Of a DNA stretch of 42,603 bases, positions 6,355 through 17,600 are shown piece by piece (within the stretch, counting starts at the first letter, position 1; every line of letters begins with the position of its first letter). This stretch comes from Spirochaetota bacterium (GTDB taxonomy: Bacteria > Spirochaetota > Spirochaetia > Treponematales > Rectinemataceae): assembly GCA_029265255.1 (NCBI GenBank), contig JAJUJQ010000013.1, positions 1 to 42,603 of the forward strand, read 5' to 3'. The notes beneath the pieces are model-generated. The model worked only from the letters and a program-made list of their open reading frames with translations, made no database searches and was not told the DNA's origin. A program made the position numbers and the translations under genes.

Positions 6355-7704
6355 CTAGAAGTTGGGGTTGATCGCGTTGCAGTACACGACGCCCATGCCG
6401 TCGATGTCGTCGCCGGTGACCGCGCAGGTCGCGGTGCCGGTGGTGGTCTTTTGCCCTGCGGTCGCGCCGTTACCGACGTACAGCCAGAGTCGTCCGTTGG
6501 CATAATCGCTCGTGGACGATGGGTAGTTGCTCGAGAAGCCGTTCTGCGGCGCACGGATCGTGATCGCAGTCGTCGTCGCCGACGCCACCTCGAAGCTCTC
6601 GATCTTGAGCCCGTCGGCCGAAATGACGCGGACGACGTCGCCCGCCACCGGCGCTGCGGCAAGTGCGGAAGACAAGGTGAACACCGCACCGGACCCTGTC
6701 GTGTGGGACGAGATCGTCTTCGCCGCGCTCGTTCGTGCCGTGTCGATGAATCCCGACTTCTTGCCGTTCTTGTCATAGAGTTGCCAGGTGAACGTGAAGT
6801 TAGAGGTGTCGATCACCGTGTTGCCGTACTTCACCGACGGCGTCAGCGTTTTGGAGCCGTTGCCGTTTTGGAACACCTGCCCATTGTTGGCGAGGATGGT
6901 CACCTCATAGGGGTCCGAGACGTCGTAAATCTGGAAATATGTCTGATAGACATTGCTGTCGGCGTCCTTAGCCTGCACCATGAACAGCCCGATATCGTTG
7001 ACGGCGTCCTCGCGGACGACAAGCGTCTTGACGTCGGCCCATGTGCCGTCGGCAGGGGCCGACACGGAGGACCCTGCGGTGTTCTTGAATGCATATTTGC
7101 CCGCCACGACGTCGGCGTGGTTGGCGTCGAGCTGATCGGCTGCTGCATAGGGGCTGCGGAACCATTTGTACGTGATGCCGCTGTTGTCGATACCGGCCGC
7201 CCGCATGAGGTCTGCCGACACGGTGGCGGTATTCTTCGCCCCCCCGGTGGGGTTCGGCTCGATGACAAGCTGCCCGTTGACTTGCACAAACACGGCATTG
7301 GTCCCCGACTTAATGCAGTTGAGCGTGATCATCGCGTTGACGTGCGTGACGAGGCCCGTCACCGGGTCGGTGTAGTCGCCCTCGAAGTAGACGTTATACG
7401 CGGGGTTTGCAGGGGCGATGTTGGTGCTCTTATTGATGCTCGACACGTTGGTGCCGAGGTCGCTGCCGCCGAGGGTCGTGCCCCACTTGCGGTTGGCGAG
7501 ATTGCCCTCCACGTTGACGCCGTTGACGTAGACGTACGCCGTGATGACGTTCGGCGTGGATGTATAGTCGGGGCTATACGAGGTCGTCGATTCGTCTTTC
7601 GTGTAGACCTGCGACAACCCTTTCGATGCCGACAAAAACGTGGTGATCGGCGCCGCGTCGTTGTGGTCGTACAATGTGATTTGTCCAGTGCTTACGACTG
7701 CCAT
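6355..7704 (-). CDS. Tail fibre/tip protein sharing an N-terminal docking segment
   Basis: 449 aa, Ser/Thr/Ala/Gly-rich and beta-strand-rich, with no membrane segment. It begins MAVVSTGQITLYDHND, matching the start of the next fibre gene, so the two probably attach to the same partner. The body contains repeated Ig-like strand patterns (for example ITYKWFRSP and FTFTWQLYDKNGKKSG, both typical of phage Ig-like or tail-tip proteins). It is placed between the 304-aa tip protein and the S74 fibre. Likely a virion adhesion or base protein; the exact role is not known. Confidence 0.75.
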   Translation of the reverse strand: MAVVSTGQITLYDHNDAAPITTFLSASKGLSQVYTKDESTTSYSPDYTSTPNVITAYVYVNGVNVEGNLANRKWGTTLGGSDLGTNVSSINKSTNIAPANPAYNVYFEGDYTDPVTGLVTHVNAMITLNCIKSGTNAVFVQVNGQLVIEPNPTGGAKNTATVSADLMRAAGIDNSGITYKWFRSPYAAADQLDANHADVVAGKYAFKNTAGSSVSAPADGTWADVKTLVVREDAVNDIGLFMVQAKDADSNVYQTYFQIYDVSDPYEVTILANNGQVFQNGNGSKTLTPSVKYGNTVIDTSNFTFTWQLYDKNGKKSGFIDTARTSAAKTISSHTTGSGAVFTLSSALAAAPVAGDVVRVISADGLKIESFEVASATTTAITIRAPQNGFSSNYPSSTSDYANGRLWLYVGNGATAGQKTTTGTATCAVTGDDIDGMGVVYCNAINPNF

Positions 7705-7713
7705 AGTATCCTC

Positions 7714-8628
7714 CTACTCAATGATGTCCACCGTATAGGTGGCGCGTGCATAGATCGACGCCGCCGTCACTTCGATCGTGCGGTACCCGGCGGCATGATT
7801 TTGATTCCAGGTCGCGTCGTCGTTCGGCGCAGGCTGTGGATAGAACGAAGTCCGTGTCCAACGGAAGGCCGAGTCAGGGAGCGTGTCGGTGATCTCGAGC
7901 CCGTTGCGGAAGCACCGGGGCCGGAGAATCGTGGTCATGGCTTGTCCGGGCTTGAATACGTCGCCGTTGCTCGACTCGATCACCGTGGTGATGTTCGGTC
8001 TGATGTACCATTCCCAATCTAGTTCAGTCCCCTCGCCTGCGGCACGATCCGCCGTGGAGATGAAGATCGCGTGATCGTGGACCCAAAAATCGCCCGCCTT
8101 ATAAGGGCCGGGCGGGACGGTCTCGTCGTGGAAAAATTGTGCAAATTGGTTTTCTACTGTATCAGTAATCGCGTTGATAAGGATGTTTTTTTGATATGTA
8201 TAATTATTTCGTGTTGTAGTGAATTCATCAGGTGATATTACGCTATTGCTTGCCATGTCCAGTAATATCCCTGCACTCCCTATGAAGAAGCTATTTATTG
8301 CATTGTATGCATTCGTATATCCGGTTAGTTCTGACGCGGTTTGCGACAGCCCTTTTTCTTTGGCCCTTTGTACCAGAACTGAATATTCCGTCGTTATTTC
8401 GTTTAGGTATGATTTGAGTATTTTTTTCTCTATTGGTGTTATTACCCCGTCTGCAGCGAAGCTATCGATTATATTAGATACGGATGCCCGTACTTTTTGC
8501 AGATAAACATCGGTTTGTTCTGTTCTTGTGACTAGTTTATTAATGTTTGGATTATTGATTTCTCCGAAGATTTGGACGTTTCCGGTGAATACCTTATCAC
8601 CGGTGATTTCTTCCTGGACGTTGCTCAT
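7714..8628 (-). CDS. Tail tip/fibre base protein
   Basis: 304 aa. The first 35 residues (MSNVQEEITGDKVFTGNVQIFGEINN) resemble fibre or tip segments. Residues about 50-150 (ADGVITPIEKKILKSYLNEI, later a similar VISPDEF stretch) match a helical module, familiar from tail-tip proteins of Firmicutes phages, with two 'start-of-experiment' type ITP.EK / ISP.EF turns. The C-terminal half is beta-rich with GDFWVHD. The start overlaps the stop of the giant gene (ATGA). Probably links the tail to the fibres encoded downstream. Confidence 0.7.
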   Translation of the reverse strand: MSNVQEEITGDKVFTGNVQIFGEINNPNINKLVTRTEQTDVYLQKVRASVSNIIDSFAADGVITPIEKKILKSYLNEITTEYSVLVQRAKEKGLSQTASELTGYTNAYNAINSFFIGSAGILLDMASNSVISPDEFTTTRNNYTYQKNILINAITDTVENQFAQFFHDETVPPGPYKAGDFWVHDHAIFISTADRAAGEGTELDWEWYIRPNITTVIESSNGDVFKPGQAMTTILRPRCFRNGLEITDTLPDSAFRWTRTSFYPQPAPNDDATWNQNHAAGYRTIEVTAASIYARATYTVDIIE

Positions 8629-11600
8629 TGGTCTTTCCTCGGTCTACCGACGGCAGCGCCAATGTCGCCAGATAGTACTCTCACTCCGCCCTTGATCGCG
8701 CTGACAGGGGCTCCCGTCAAAGTTCCTAAGCCCTCGGCGAACGATACTAGGGCAGCATCCACGTCCTGTCCAGCTAGAGCATACATCCCATCCATAACTT
8801 GTGCAATACCAGGAAGTGCATCGTCTGTGTATTTTACGCTGGTGTCGCCGGTGATAGCTCTTTTTGCAACCCTCGTTACCATCTGCCCAATGAGCGGGAT
8901 CGAGTCTGTCGCTTGGCTTATTGCATAAAATGCCCATCTTGCAGCAGCCTTTTTGGGATCGTCTTCCTCGGGTTCCGGTGGGTTGGATGTCATCGCCTGG
9001 AGTAGCGTCCCCGATATGGCGTAAGCAACGGCAATTCCTACGGCTGTCTTCATGTCATGCGCCTTTATCGCGGCGGGCAGGTCATAGCGCAGGCTTTGAT
9101 ATACCACGTTGAGGGCCTGCGTAAACTGCAATACGATTTGAGCTGCAGAATTTTTGTATCGATACGCTGGGGCAAGGTCAACGCCTCGTTGCATCGGTTG
9201 TGTGGTCATCACCATTTGATCCGCTTTCTCGATAGCCTTTGTTTGGTCTCCATTAAATTCCTCAAGTGCTTTCTCGTAGACGGCACGCCAACCTATCGCT
9301 ACGGAGAACCGGTCTGCATATTCAAGCCCTTTCATGCCGAGTTTTTCCGCATTTTTGATGAATTTTCCAATGGCCGAGCTCACGTTTGCGTTTTTTACCG
9401 CGTCGTAGATCATATCAAAACTGCGGTTCTGCAATATCTGCGAGAGACTTTCCGTTTCTTTGAGGTACTGTACCGGGTTTGCCATCATCTTCGTGGCCTC
9501 GCTGAAAATTCGGAATCCTGCGTATGGCAGGGCTGGCCACGGGCTCGTCACGATCTGTTTCAAAACCGAGCTCGTTCTGTATGCAAGGTAGGCGGCCCCA
9601 AGGTTCCCACGCATGAATCTGATCGCCGTTTCTCCCATGTTGCCCCGGTCGATTTCCGATGGATTCTTCACTTCAGTGATGTAGTCCTTTATGTAACGCA
9701 CTCCGGCGTCGCCAAACTTCCCACGGATTTGTTCCTGCATGAGATCGTCGAGATACACGGCATCGAGTTCTCGCCCGTACTGCGCAAAATGGATGTACTG
9801 TTCCTGTCGCTCGATGGATTTGAGCCATGTCGTCAGGAGATCCATTTCGACCGGGTTCTGATTCCATGGTGAGATTTTAATTCTCTCTTTCGTGAATCCA
9901 TTCTCCGGCGGTGTGCGGAGCCCAGCTGTGCGCTGGTTTATTTCTCCAGCGACTTGTTCCGCGAGTTTCTCGTTCCCAACCCCCCTTCGTAAAAGCGGGA
10001 AATAATGATCAACAATGACGAGGTCTTCGTTTGTCATGTCGGCGACAATAGGCGCGAGTCTTGCCGCTGTTTCCTGGCCGTCCTTTTCAAACACCGAGTT
10101 GAGAATGTTCCAGTCTGCCTCGCCAAGAGTGCTGTTAATTGCCTCGGTGAGAAGCGCAAACTTTTTCTCCCCTGCTGCCTCGGCCATCGCATGTGCTAAT
10201 TCAGGGTTATCTTTTGCAATGGTTCTCCATTTCGTGCGCTCGCGTTCGGAGAAGAAGTTTCCGTATAACATCGCTTGACGCGAATCTTCATTTCGGAACG
10301 CCAGTGCGAGAGCCATGAGATCGCTCTTCCTGAGCGTTGCGTCTCCTTTTTCCTTGCCTACTCCTGGTATCATGACAACCTGATCATACCAGTCTTGTGG
10401 ATCAGCGCCGCTGTTTTTAATCGCGTTCAGGATTGTTTCCTGCCGCTGTTTAATCCACTGCATCTTGTCTCGGTAGTGGCGGTTCATCTCGTTCCATGCA
10501 AATTCAACGTTTATACCATCAATTCCTCCGTCCATGTCACGCAATTGTCGGTAGGCTGTTTTAAATGCGTAATCCACCGTTCGCACTTTCTCGGCGAATC
10601 GATCGCTCAGTTTTTTGGTGGTGTCGGTTCCTTCTTCCTGTTTATAGCCCGGCATCGAGACGATCTTATCACCGATCATCTCTCGGATAGCTGAGGCCTT
10701 AATTGCGCGTTGTTCTACAAGACCTGCCTGTACTTCACGGCCTGTCTGCCTCAGCGTCTGAATTACAGAATTAAGCATCTCTATCTGATGGAGGGGCAGC
10801 TTTGCCCGGGGAGTACCAATGATGTCGCTGAGCGTTTGCTCTGGGACCAGTTGTGCTATCGCGGGGTCTGCGAGTATCTTCGCCTTCAGGTTGTTCGCAT
10901 ATTGTATCGCCGCGTCCATCTGTGACGGGTCTGCCGGATACTTCATATTCACAAGGTTTTGGATGTTTTGTATGGCGACCTTGTATTTCACGTTCGCGCT
11001 CTTTGCTGCCGGCCTTTGAATTTGATTGATGAGTTGTTTCCGGTATTGCCGCATCATGCGGAGCCCGCGCTGTTCAGCTTGTTGCTCCCTATAGCGATCT
11101 TGGAGCATTGTGCGTTCTTCGAGTTTGGCGAGATAGGTCTGGACGTCCGTACTATTTCTGAACAAATTTGCCTCCGCGAGCCTTGTTTTGAGCGATGCAA
11201 TTTCCGCCCTGGCCTCTGAGCGTGCAGTAACTGCGTCCTGACTTGCGTTTTCACCCCTTGCGTGCGCCTCTGCAATCCGTAGGTCAGCATTGTCGTATCT
11301 CCGCTGTGCGTCTTTGAGCTGCTGTTCGATTTCCATCCAGTCGGACGCCTCGACGAGTTTTTGCCGGATGGCGTCCCGCTTCTGCATGATGCTCTTGCGC
11401 TGACTCTCGAGCTGTGGTGGAATCGCTGCATTGTTATCGAGATAGCGTGTAATTCTGGCCTGTATCTTCTCAATCTCCGCGTTGGTCTTTTTATTTTCTG
11501 CGCGAAGAGCCCCGATGGTCTTTGTCTGGTAATCGACCCGTGTTTCGGCTACGGCCACGTCCTTATCCAGTTCGGCGATCTTTTTCTTGTTGGCCGCAAG

Positions 11601-14600
11601 TTCCTTCTCGACTCTTCGCACGTAATCTCTGGTCTCTTCGTCGGCAGCAAAGTTCCCTGATCGTATTGCCCGAGACAGGCGTTCATCCTTGATCTGCTCG
11701 GCAACCCTCCGCCGCTCCGAAATCCCCATCGCGGCCTCAAGTCGCGGGTCTTCGATGGTGTCAAACCGTGCCGCCTCGAGCGTTTTTCCTAGGGCTCCGA
11801 TCGCTTGGTCTCCGGTGACTTCTCCATATATTCTCGCGTAGCTTTCCGGGTTTGCTTTGATGATGCCGTACACCGAGGCCAGGAATTGGCGAGAAAGCGG
11901 CTTCGAGCCCGTTCCTATCGAAAGCGCACCTGCAATGATAGGTTCTGCGATCTCTTGGCGCAAATTGTACGCCTTCTCGCTTTCCTGTTGTTTGAGGAGT
12001 ATCTCCTCTTGATCGTCGCCTGCGAGCGGCCTTACATCCTGTTTCATGATTACTTCTTCGTAGATCGCCTGGAGGAACATACGAAGCTTCGCATTATCGT
12101 TCTCCACGAGGCTCTTCGCCCACGTCGCGAGGTCTGGCTCCGTCTGCGGGGCGAGCGCCGCTTCCCACTGTTGCTTGTACCACGCCTTCTTCCGGTCTGG
12201 CGGTAAGTCAGGAATCCCCCAATCATCAGCGAGCCCACTATCAAGGAACGACACAAAATCGTCATAACTCTTCCCCTCGTCGATCATGCGACGTGCTTCG
12301 TCTCTGATTAGGTTTGGCTCCTCTGCCATGCCCTGGTAGAGCGTTCGTTTCTTGATCGCTATGGCGCCGTCGTCAAATATGACGTAATTCCACCCCTTCT
12401 CCCCTTTTCCCCCTGTAAGGTACGCGACGGGATATTGGATGCCGTCGAATCCTGCCCTGTAAAGCATTTGGGAGGCGGCCTGGGCGCTATTCTTGTCTGT
12501 AAACTCAGTCTTTATTTCTTTATTTCTCAAGTCATCAAAAGCGTTTTCCAAGTAGTGATACAATGCTTCCCCTGAATTATTGTATTCGCTTTCTTCCATG
12601 CGATCCAAAAACTCCGAAAGCTCTACCCATTTTTTAGCGACATTTTTCTCCCCGCTCTTTTTTGCCTCTTGTAGTTTCGCTTTAATATATCTATATAATG
12701 CGGCCTTTTGGTCGGTATAAAGCGGTGCATCCCATCGGATTAGGGTATTCCGGAGGGGTATGTCTAGTGTAGTTTTCCCCGGGACGAGCTCAGTGACACC
12801 TGCCATTTCTAGGAATTTGTCTAACACCTTGCTCTTTCCTGCGAACATGTTCTCTTTCAAATAGTCGTATAGCCATTTTCCATTATTATTCTTTCCGCTG
12901 GTGTCTTCTTTGATTAAATATTTGACGTCATGAATGAGCGACGCAAAATAGAATAGCACGTCTGGTTTGTGTGTGTTTATATCGTCGTCGAGAGATGCTT
13001 CAATCGCATCATAAACACCCCCCGCACCAAGGTATTTTTCAAAATCATTCCGCGTCCATTTTTCAGCTCTCCAACGGCGGATTTCTGCGAATATTTTCTC
13101 GATATCCGCATCTTGTACTGGTTTGTCCCATCCGGCTGGTCTTACCTGCTCTACCGTCTCTCCCGGGTTGTCGCCTCGCAGTGTGATTTCGTTCTGGTAA
13201 ATAAAATGACCGCCGGTGAGGATCACTCCAGCCCCGTCTTCAGCCTGTACGTCTTTTATCATGTCTGCCAGTGACGCTATGAATTTACATTGGATTTTCC
13301 CCTTTTCATCTAATCCCTCTCTATACTCAAACTCTTTAAGAGTATCGGTTAGAGCCTTGGATATAATGGGTTCTAGTTTTTTGCGGTGACTTACAACCTT
13401 TTTCCATTCCTTGGTGCCAGCTGCCTCACTATTAGAGAATGCCTCTTGTTCTTGCTTGTTCAAGATGGGGAAGTCGGTTCCCTGCCTTGAAATCTCTGCT
13501 TTCAGCTTCTCCATAAACAGGGTGGTCGCAATTTTTAAGGCCATCTCATTTGTTTTAAGCGAAAACTCTGCTCGTCCCCCATTCTGTATCTCATCGAGCA
13601 CCTTGGCAATTTCGGGAACATTATCGACCGATATGTCTCCTATTACGGTTCGCAGTATTGGCTCCGATCCCAGTCGGTCTGCGTACTGGCCCTTCGCCAC
13701 CCTGAGGCTCTCGGTTAAATAGAGTCCGTATCCATATATTTGTTGGCCTTCTCCTGTTCCCACGTATGCTAAATCAAACTTTTTAAATCCCGCTCCTGAT
13801 CCATGGTAGGTTACTATTCCCTGCGCGAGTGGATTGTTCGGTCGTTTGATCTTGACTATGTATTTTTTCCGTGGTACGCTTTGTGGTGGAGTGGCCGCCG
13901 GTGCCAAGGAATCTCCCTCTTGGCCGCGAGGGGTCCGAGGGCCTAGACTTGGAAGACCCGCCGGCGCTTCTCTATTTCGCCACCCTTCCGGGATATATGC
14001 CGTCACGAGCCACGGAATATTTTCTCCATAACGATCTGTCGATATAACCGCACGGTAGGGCCATAATACGACCCATTTTTTATGTGGATAGTTTGGGTCG
14101 TCGCTTACCTTCCCGCGCTCGAATATTTCTGCAAGGTTCGCTAGTACGTTGTCCTTGGCCTCGTGCTTTTTCAGAATTTTTGCGATCCCATAGCCGTTAG
14201 AGTACTCCTTATCTTCTGTCCCCTCCCATCCCCATGGAATCACGATATCGCCTATTCCTGGGATAAACCCTCCTTGCTCGACATATCCTTCCCTCCGCTC
14301 AAGCAGTGTTTCTATGGCCTTCCCTGTGTTGTACTTACCATCTATTTTCGGGCCTTTAAACCCCTGGAATAAATACTGCCCATCTTCGACGCTCTTACGC
14401 ATCTCCTCGGTGATTGGGAGAGAATGTACGACGACATCTTCTTCAATGCTCTCATCTTGGACTTGAGCCCCCCATTGCTTCCCGTATTTGTTGGCATAGT
14501 CGACGAGTATTTTATCGTAAAAGCCCTTCATCCCCTCTCCGCCGACCTTAAGATCGAGACCAGACAATATCCTGCCCTCACGGGGGGGCGATGAAAACAA

Positions 14601-17600
14601 CGATTTCGCGATGTATGGTTTCCCCTCGCCACGCGCTATTTTTTCTGCAATTTCCTTCCCGAACAGCTCTTCAACTCTGGCAAGCGGGATTCCATATTCG
14701 TTGATTATGTCTTTATATTTATCACTTGCTATAACATCAAACAGGTCGTTGTTGGTGTAGTATCGAATCGATTTTATATACTTTCTAAGATCATACCTTT
14801 CGGCCTGCTGCTCACCTGTCGTCCAGCCTATGCTATGGTACCCGTCATCGACAGCCATACGGAGAACCCGTCTGAAAACGAATTCCGGCCACGTTTTTAC
14901 GAAAGGCGCTTGCGGTACACGATTGTCTGTCGAGTGGTAATTGTTGCTATATACCTGCAGCGCCTCTTGCGGCGTTTTGGCCATATTTTCTGGTATCTCC
15001 CGGTCTTTAGCCCTACCTTCTTTGTCATAGATGACCCATGCTTTATACTGGATAATGTCGGGCCCTTCGTCACCAAAGAAAAACTTGGCTTCATTCTCTC
15101 TTTGCAAATCCTGGAGCTGCGCCGTCCACCCCGTCGTGTCGAGTGGGGTTTTGTAGCCTTTTCTCCTCCCCTCCTGGTGCCAGTCGGACTGTATTTCTTC
15201 TATGAAGAGCATCTTTCGGCCATTAGATAATTCACGGTCGTCAACGCGTGTGTGAGCGAGGACATTGGGTTCGTTCCAGTGCCGAGATCGGTACGACGAA
15301 TTCCTGGTCATAGCCTCACTGGTTATTTTTCGGTGTTCGACGATGGCTTCTTCTTTATTCCTTCTCCAGCTGGTAATGTCGTGTAAGTAGTTCCCTGCCG
15401 GGTCGTTTTGGACAAGCTTAAACCAGCCATCCGATTCTATCCATGCTGCATTATCAGGTATTCTCCATTCAATTCTCTTTACCGGCAACGTGAATAGTAT
15501 CTCTCGGTAATTGTAGCCCCCGTGGAGTGTATATTGCGCATATCGAGTTTCTTCTCCAGGGCCGTATACGATCTCATTTATTTTGAGTTTGTTTTCATTA
15601 AGAATTTCCAACACATCGTTTAGCGAGAGCTTTTCATCGGTGTCGAGTGCATCATTGAGCCCCGCCCACTTGAGCTCGTCTTGTTTTACTCCTGCCGATT
15701 GCAGCATCTTCAATATCTGCCGGCCCGGCTGCTTCCCTTGCAGTTTTTGTCGAATAACTTCCTCTGATTTATAGATCCAGCCATGCTCATCTTGGATGCC
15801 TTGGTATAACTCGTGGTTAAGTATCTTCGCGTCTATTTCGTGCAGTAGTTGTGGCTTCTGGCTTTCTGTGTCCAGCATCACCACGCCCGTCACGCCAGCC
15901 TCATCAAGCGTGCTAGGGGCCTTGCCTTGGAAGAGTTCGTGTCGTTCTATTTTTATTTTGTTTTCGTTAAACACAACGTAATTTGTGCCTTCTGCCCCGT
16001 CGCCGAATCCCCCAGAGGCCGCAGGATAGCGGATACCTGTGATGCCTGCTCTGTCAAGGAATTCTGAAGTTTCCCTATCAGCTTCTGGGTCACCATGGTT
16101 GTCTCCGTAGAGAGACCTATAAAATTTTCTTCCTGTCGACACGTCTATGTTCTCGGGGAGCTCTATCCCCTCCTCCGCCGCCTGTTCCTTTACTTTTTGT
16201 ACAATCGAATCAGGAACAGGCTTGTTCCAATCAATCCACACATCCTCGCCGTTCGGGTTAATGTGCACTTCGTACAAATTGCGCCCGCTTAGCTGTTGGA
16301 TCGGCGTCGTTTCAATGAGTTCTATTGCCGCGTCGATCTCTTCTGGCGTGGCGTCTGAAAGAACCGGGAATTTTGATTCTCCTGACTTTATTCTCTTCAG
16401 AAGGCCAAGTGCGTCTTTCTTGTTGTTCTCGTATGTGAACGCGGTCAGTACGAGCTCTTCTTCCGACGTGGCGGGGACTCCCTCGGTCGTTGTCCATCCA
16501 TTATTGGAGTTTATGTATTCCGCATCACCAAACTGAACATGGGTTTCGGTGTTGGCTTCTGCTGAACGAGTAGCATAGCCTCGCGCGATCGCCTCGTTGG
16601 TGGTGAAGTAGTGCCCCCATCCATAGGCTTGCGCTCCTTCGCCGGTGCCCATGTAGTCAGAATCAAAGTAATCAAACGATGCGCCTGATCCGTGGTATGC
16701 GTGGATGCCCTGAAAAAGTGGATCGTGCATCCAGTTCCCGTGTATCTTTTGCCATCCCGTCTGCGCATGAATCTCTTCTTGGCTCACACCTTCCTGCTCG
16801 AGCTTTTTAGCCATAGCCAAGGCGTTCGTGTTGTCGGCTCTCCTGCGATTTATTTCGCCTTGGAAAATGCCGAGATCAATTGTTGCCGGCTGCTCTGCTG
16901 GTTTATTCCCTTCAGGCTGCTGCTGCGCTACCGCTACGGGGTTTTGTGTTGGCCCTTCGTCCTTTTTCTTAATCTGGGGCTCCAACGCCTCTTGTGGGCT
17001 GTTTTTTGCTGTTTCTTGCGTTGTTGTTCCTGTGGCTTCCTTCTCGGTTTCAAGTTGCATTTCCTGTGCTATAGGGGACTCTTGCATGATCTTGTCGAAG
17101 AATTGCGTGATCTCTGGGGACAGGTTTACCCTGGCTCTCTTGAGGCCGTTGTAGAGGTCAATAATCATCTGCGCGAGTTTGGCGAGGATGCCATCCGCCT
17201 GATGGCTCGGTGCCCGGCCGAACGCAAGGTAGTCCTCGAGTGCATACGCCAGCGCCTCTTCTCCTGATCTATTTGCGTTCCTGCCTGCGGTGTTCTGGTA
17301 TTCGTCTGTCCACCCCGACCACTCTGCTCGCCAGTCCTTATTCTTGATGCCGAACGCAGTTTCTGCCTCGGTGAGGAATTGATCGATCTGGGGAACCTGC
17401 CGATTCTCCATAAGGAACCATAGTGTCGCGTGCGTGAGCTCGTGCATCATGGTCGACGGGTTGGCGTTAGGCCCAAGCTGTATCAGGCTTTTAATCCCCC
17501 CCTCATAGCTAACCCTCGATATCGAGCCAAATGTCGAGGGACTATCGGGGACCATCCCTGCGACAACCTGCGGATGGAGAATCTTGGACGCCATCTCATC

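Noticed and set aside
6345..6776. Upstream extension of the S74 fibre frame (to 1079 aa)
   Set aside because: The extra 144 residues are Arg/Ser-rich shadow of the 449-aa gene; the good ribosome site and the shared MGVVSTGQITLYD start are at 6344.
6151..8022. 623-codon open frame on the plus strand, opposite the tail genes
   Set aside because: It is antisense to two well-supported tail genes, is Arg/Val/Asp-rich low complexity, has no domain, and arises from the codon bias of the minus strand.
3537..8628. Diversity-generating retroelement, as in the otherwise similar phage BPP-1
   Set aside because: No reverse transcriptase gene and no adenine-substituted repeat pair near the tail fibre genes.
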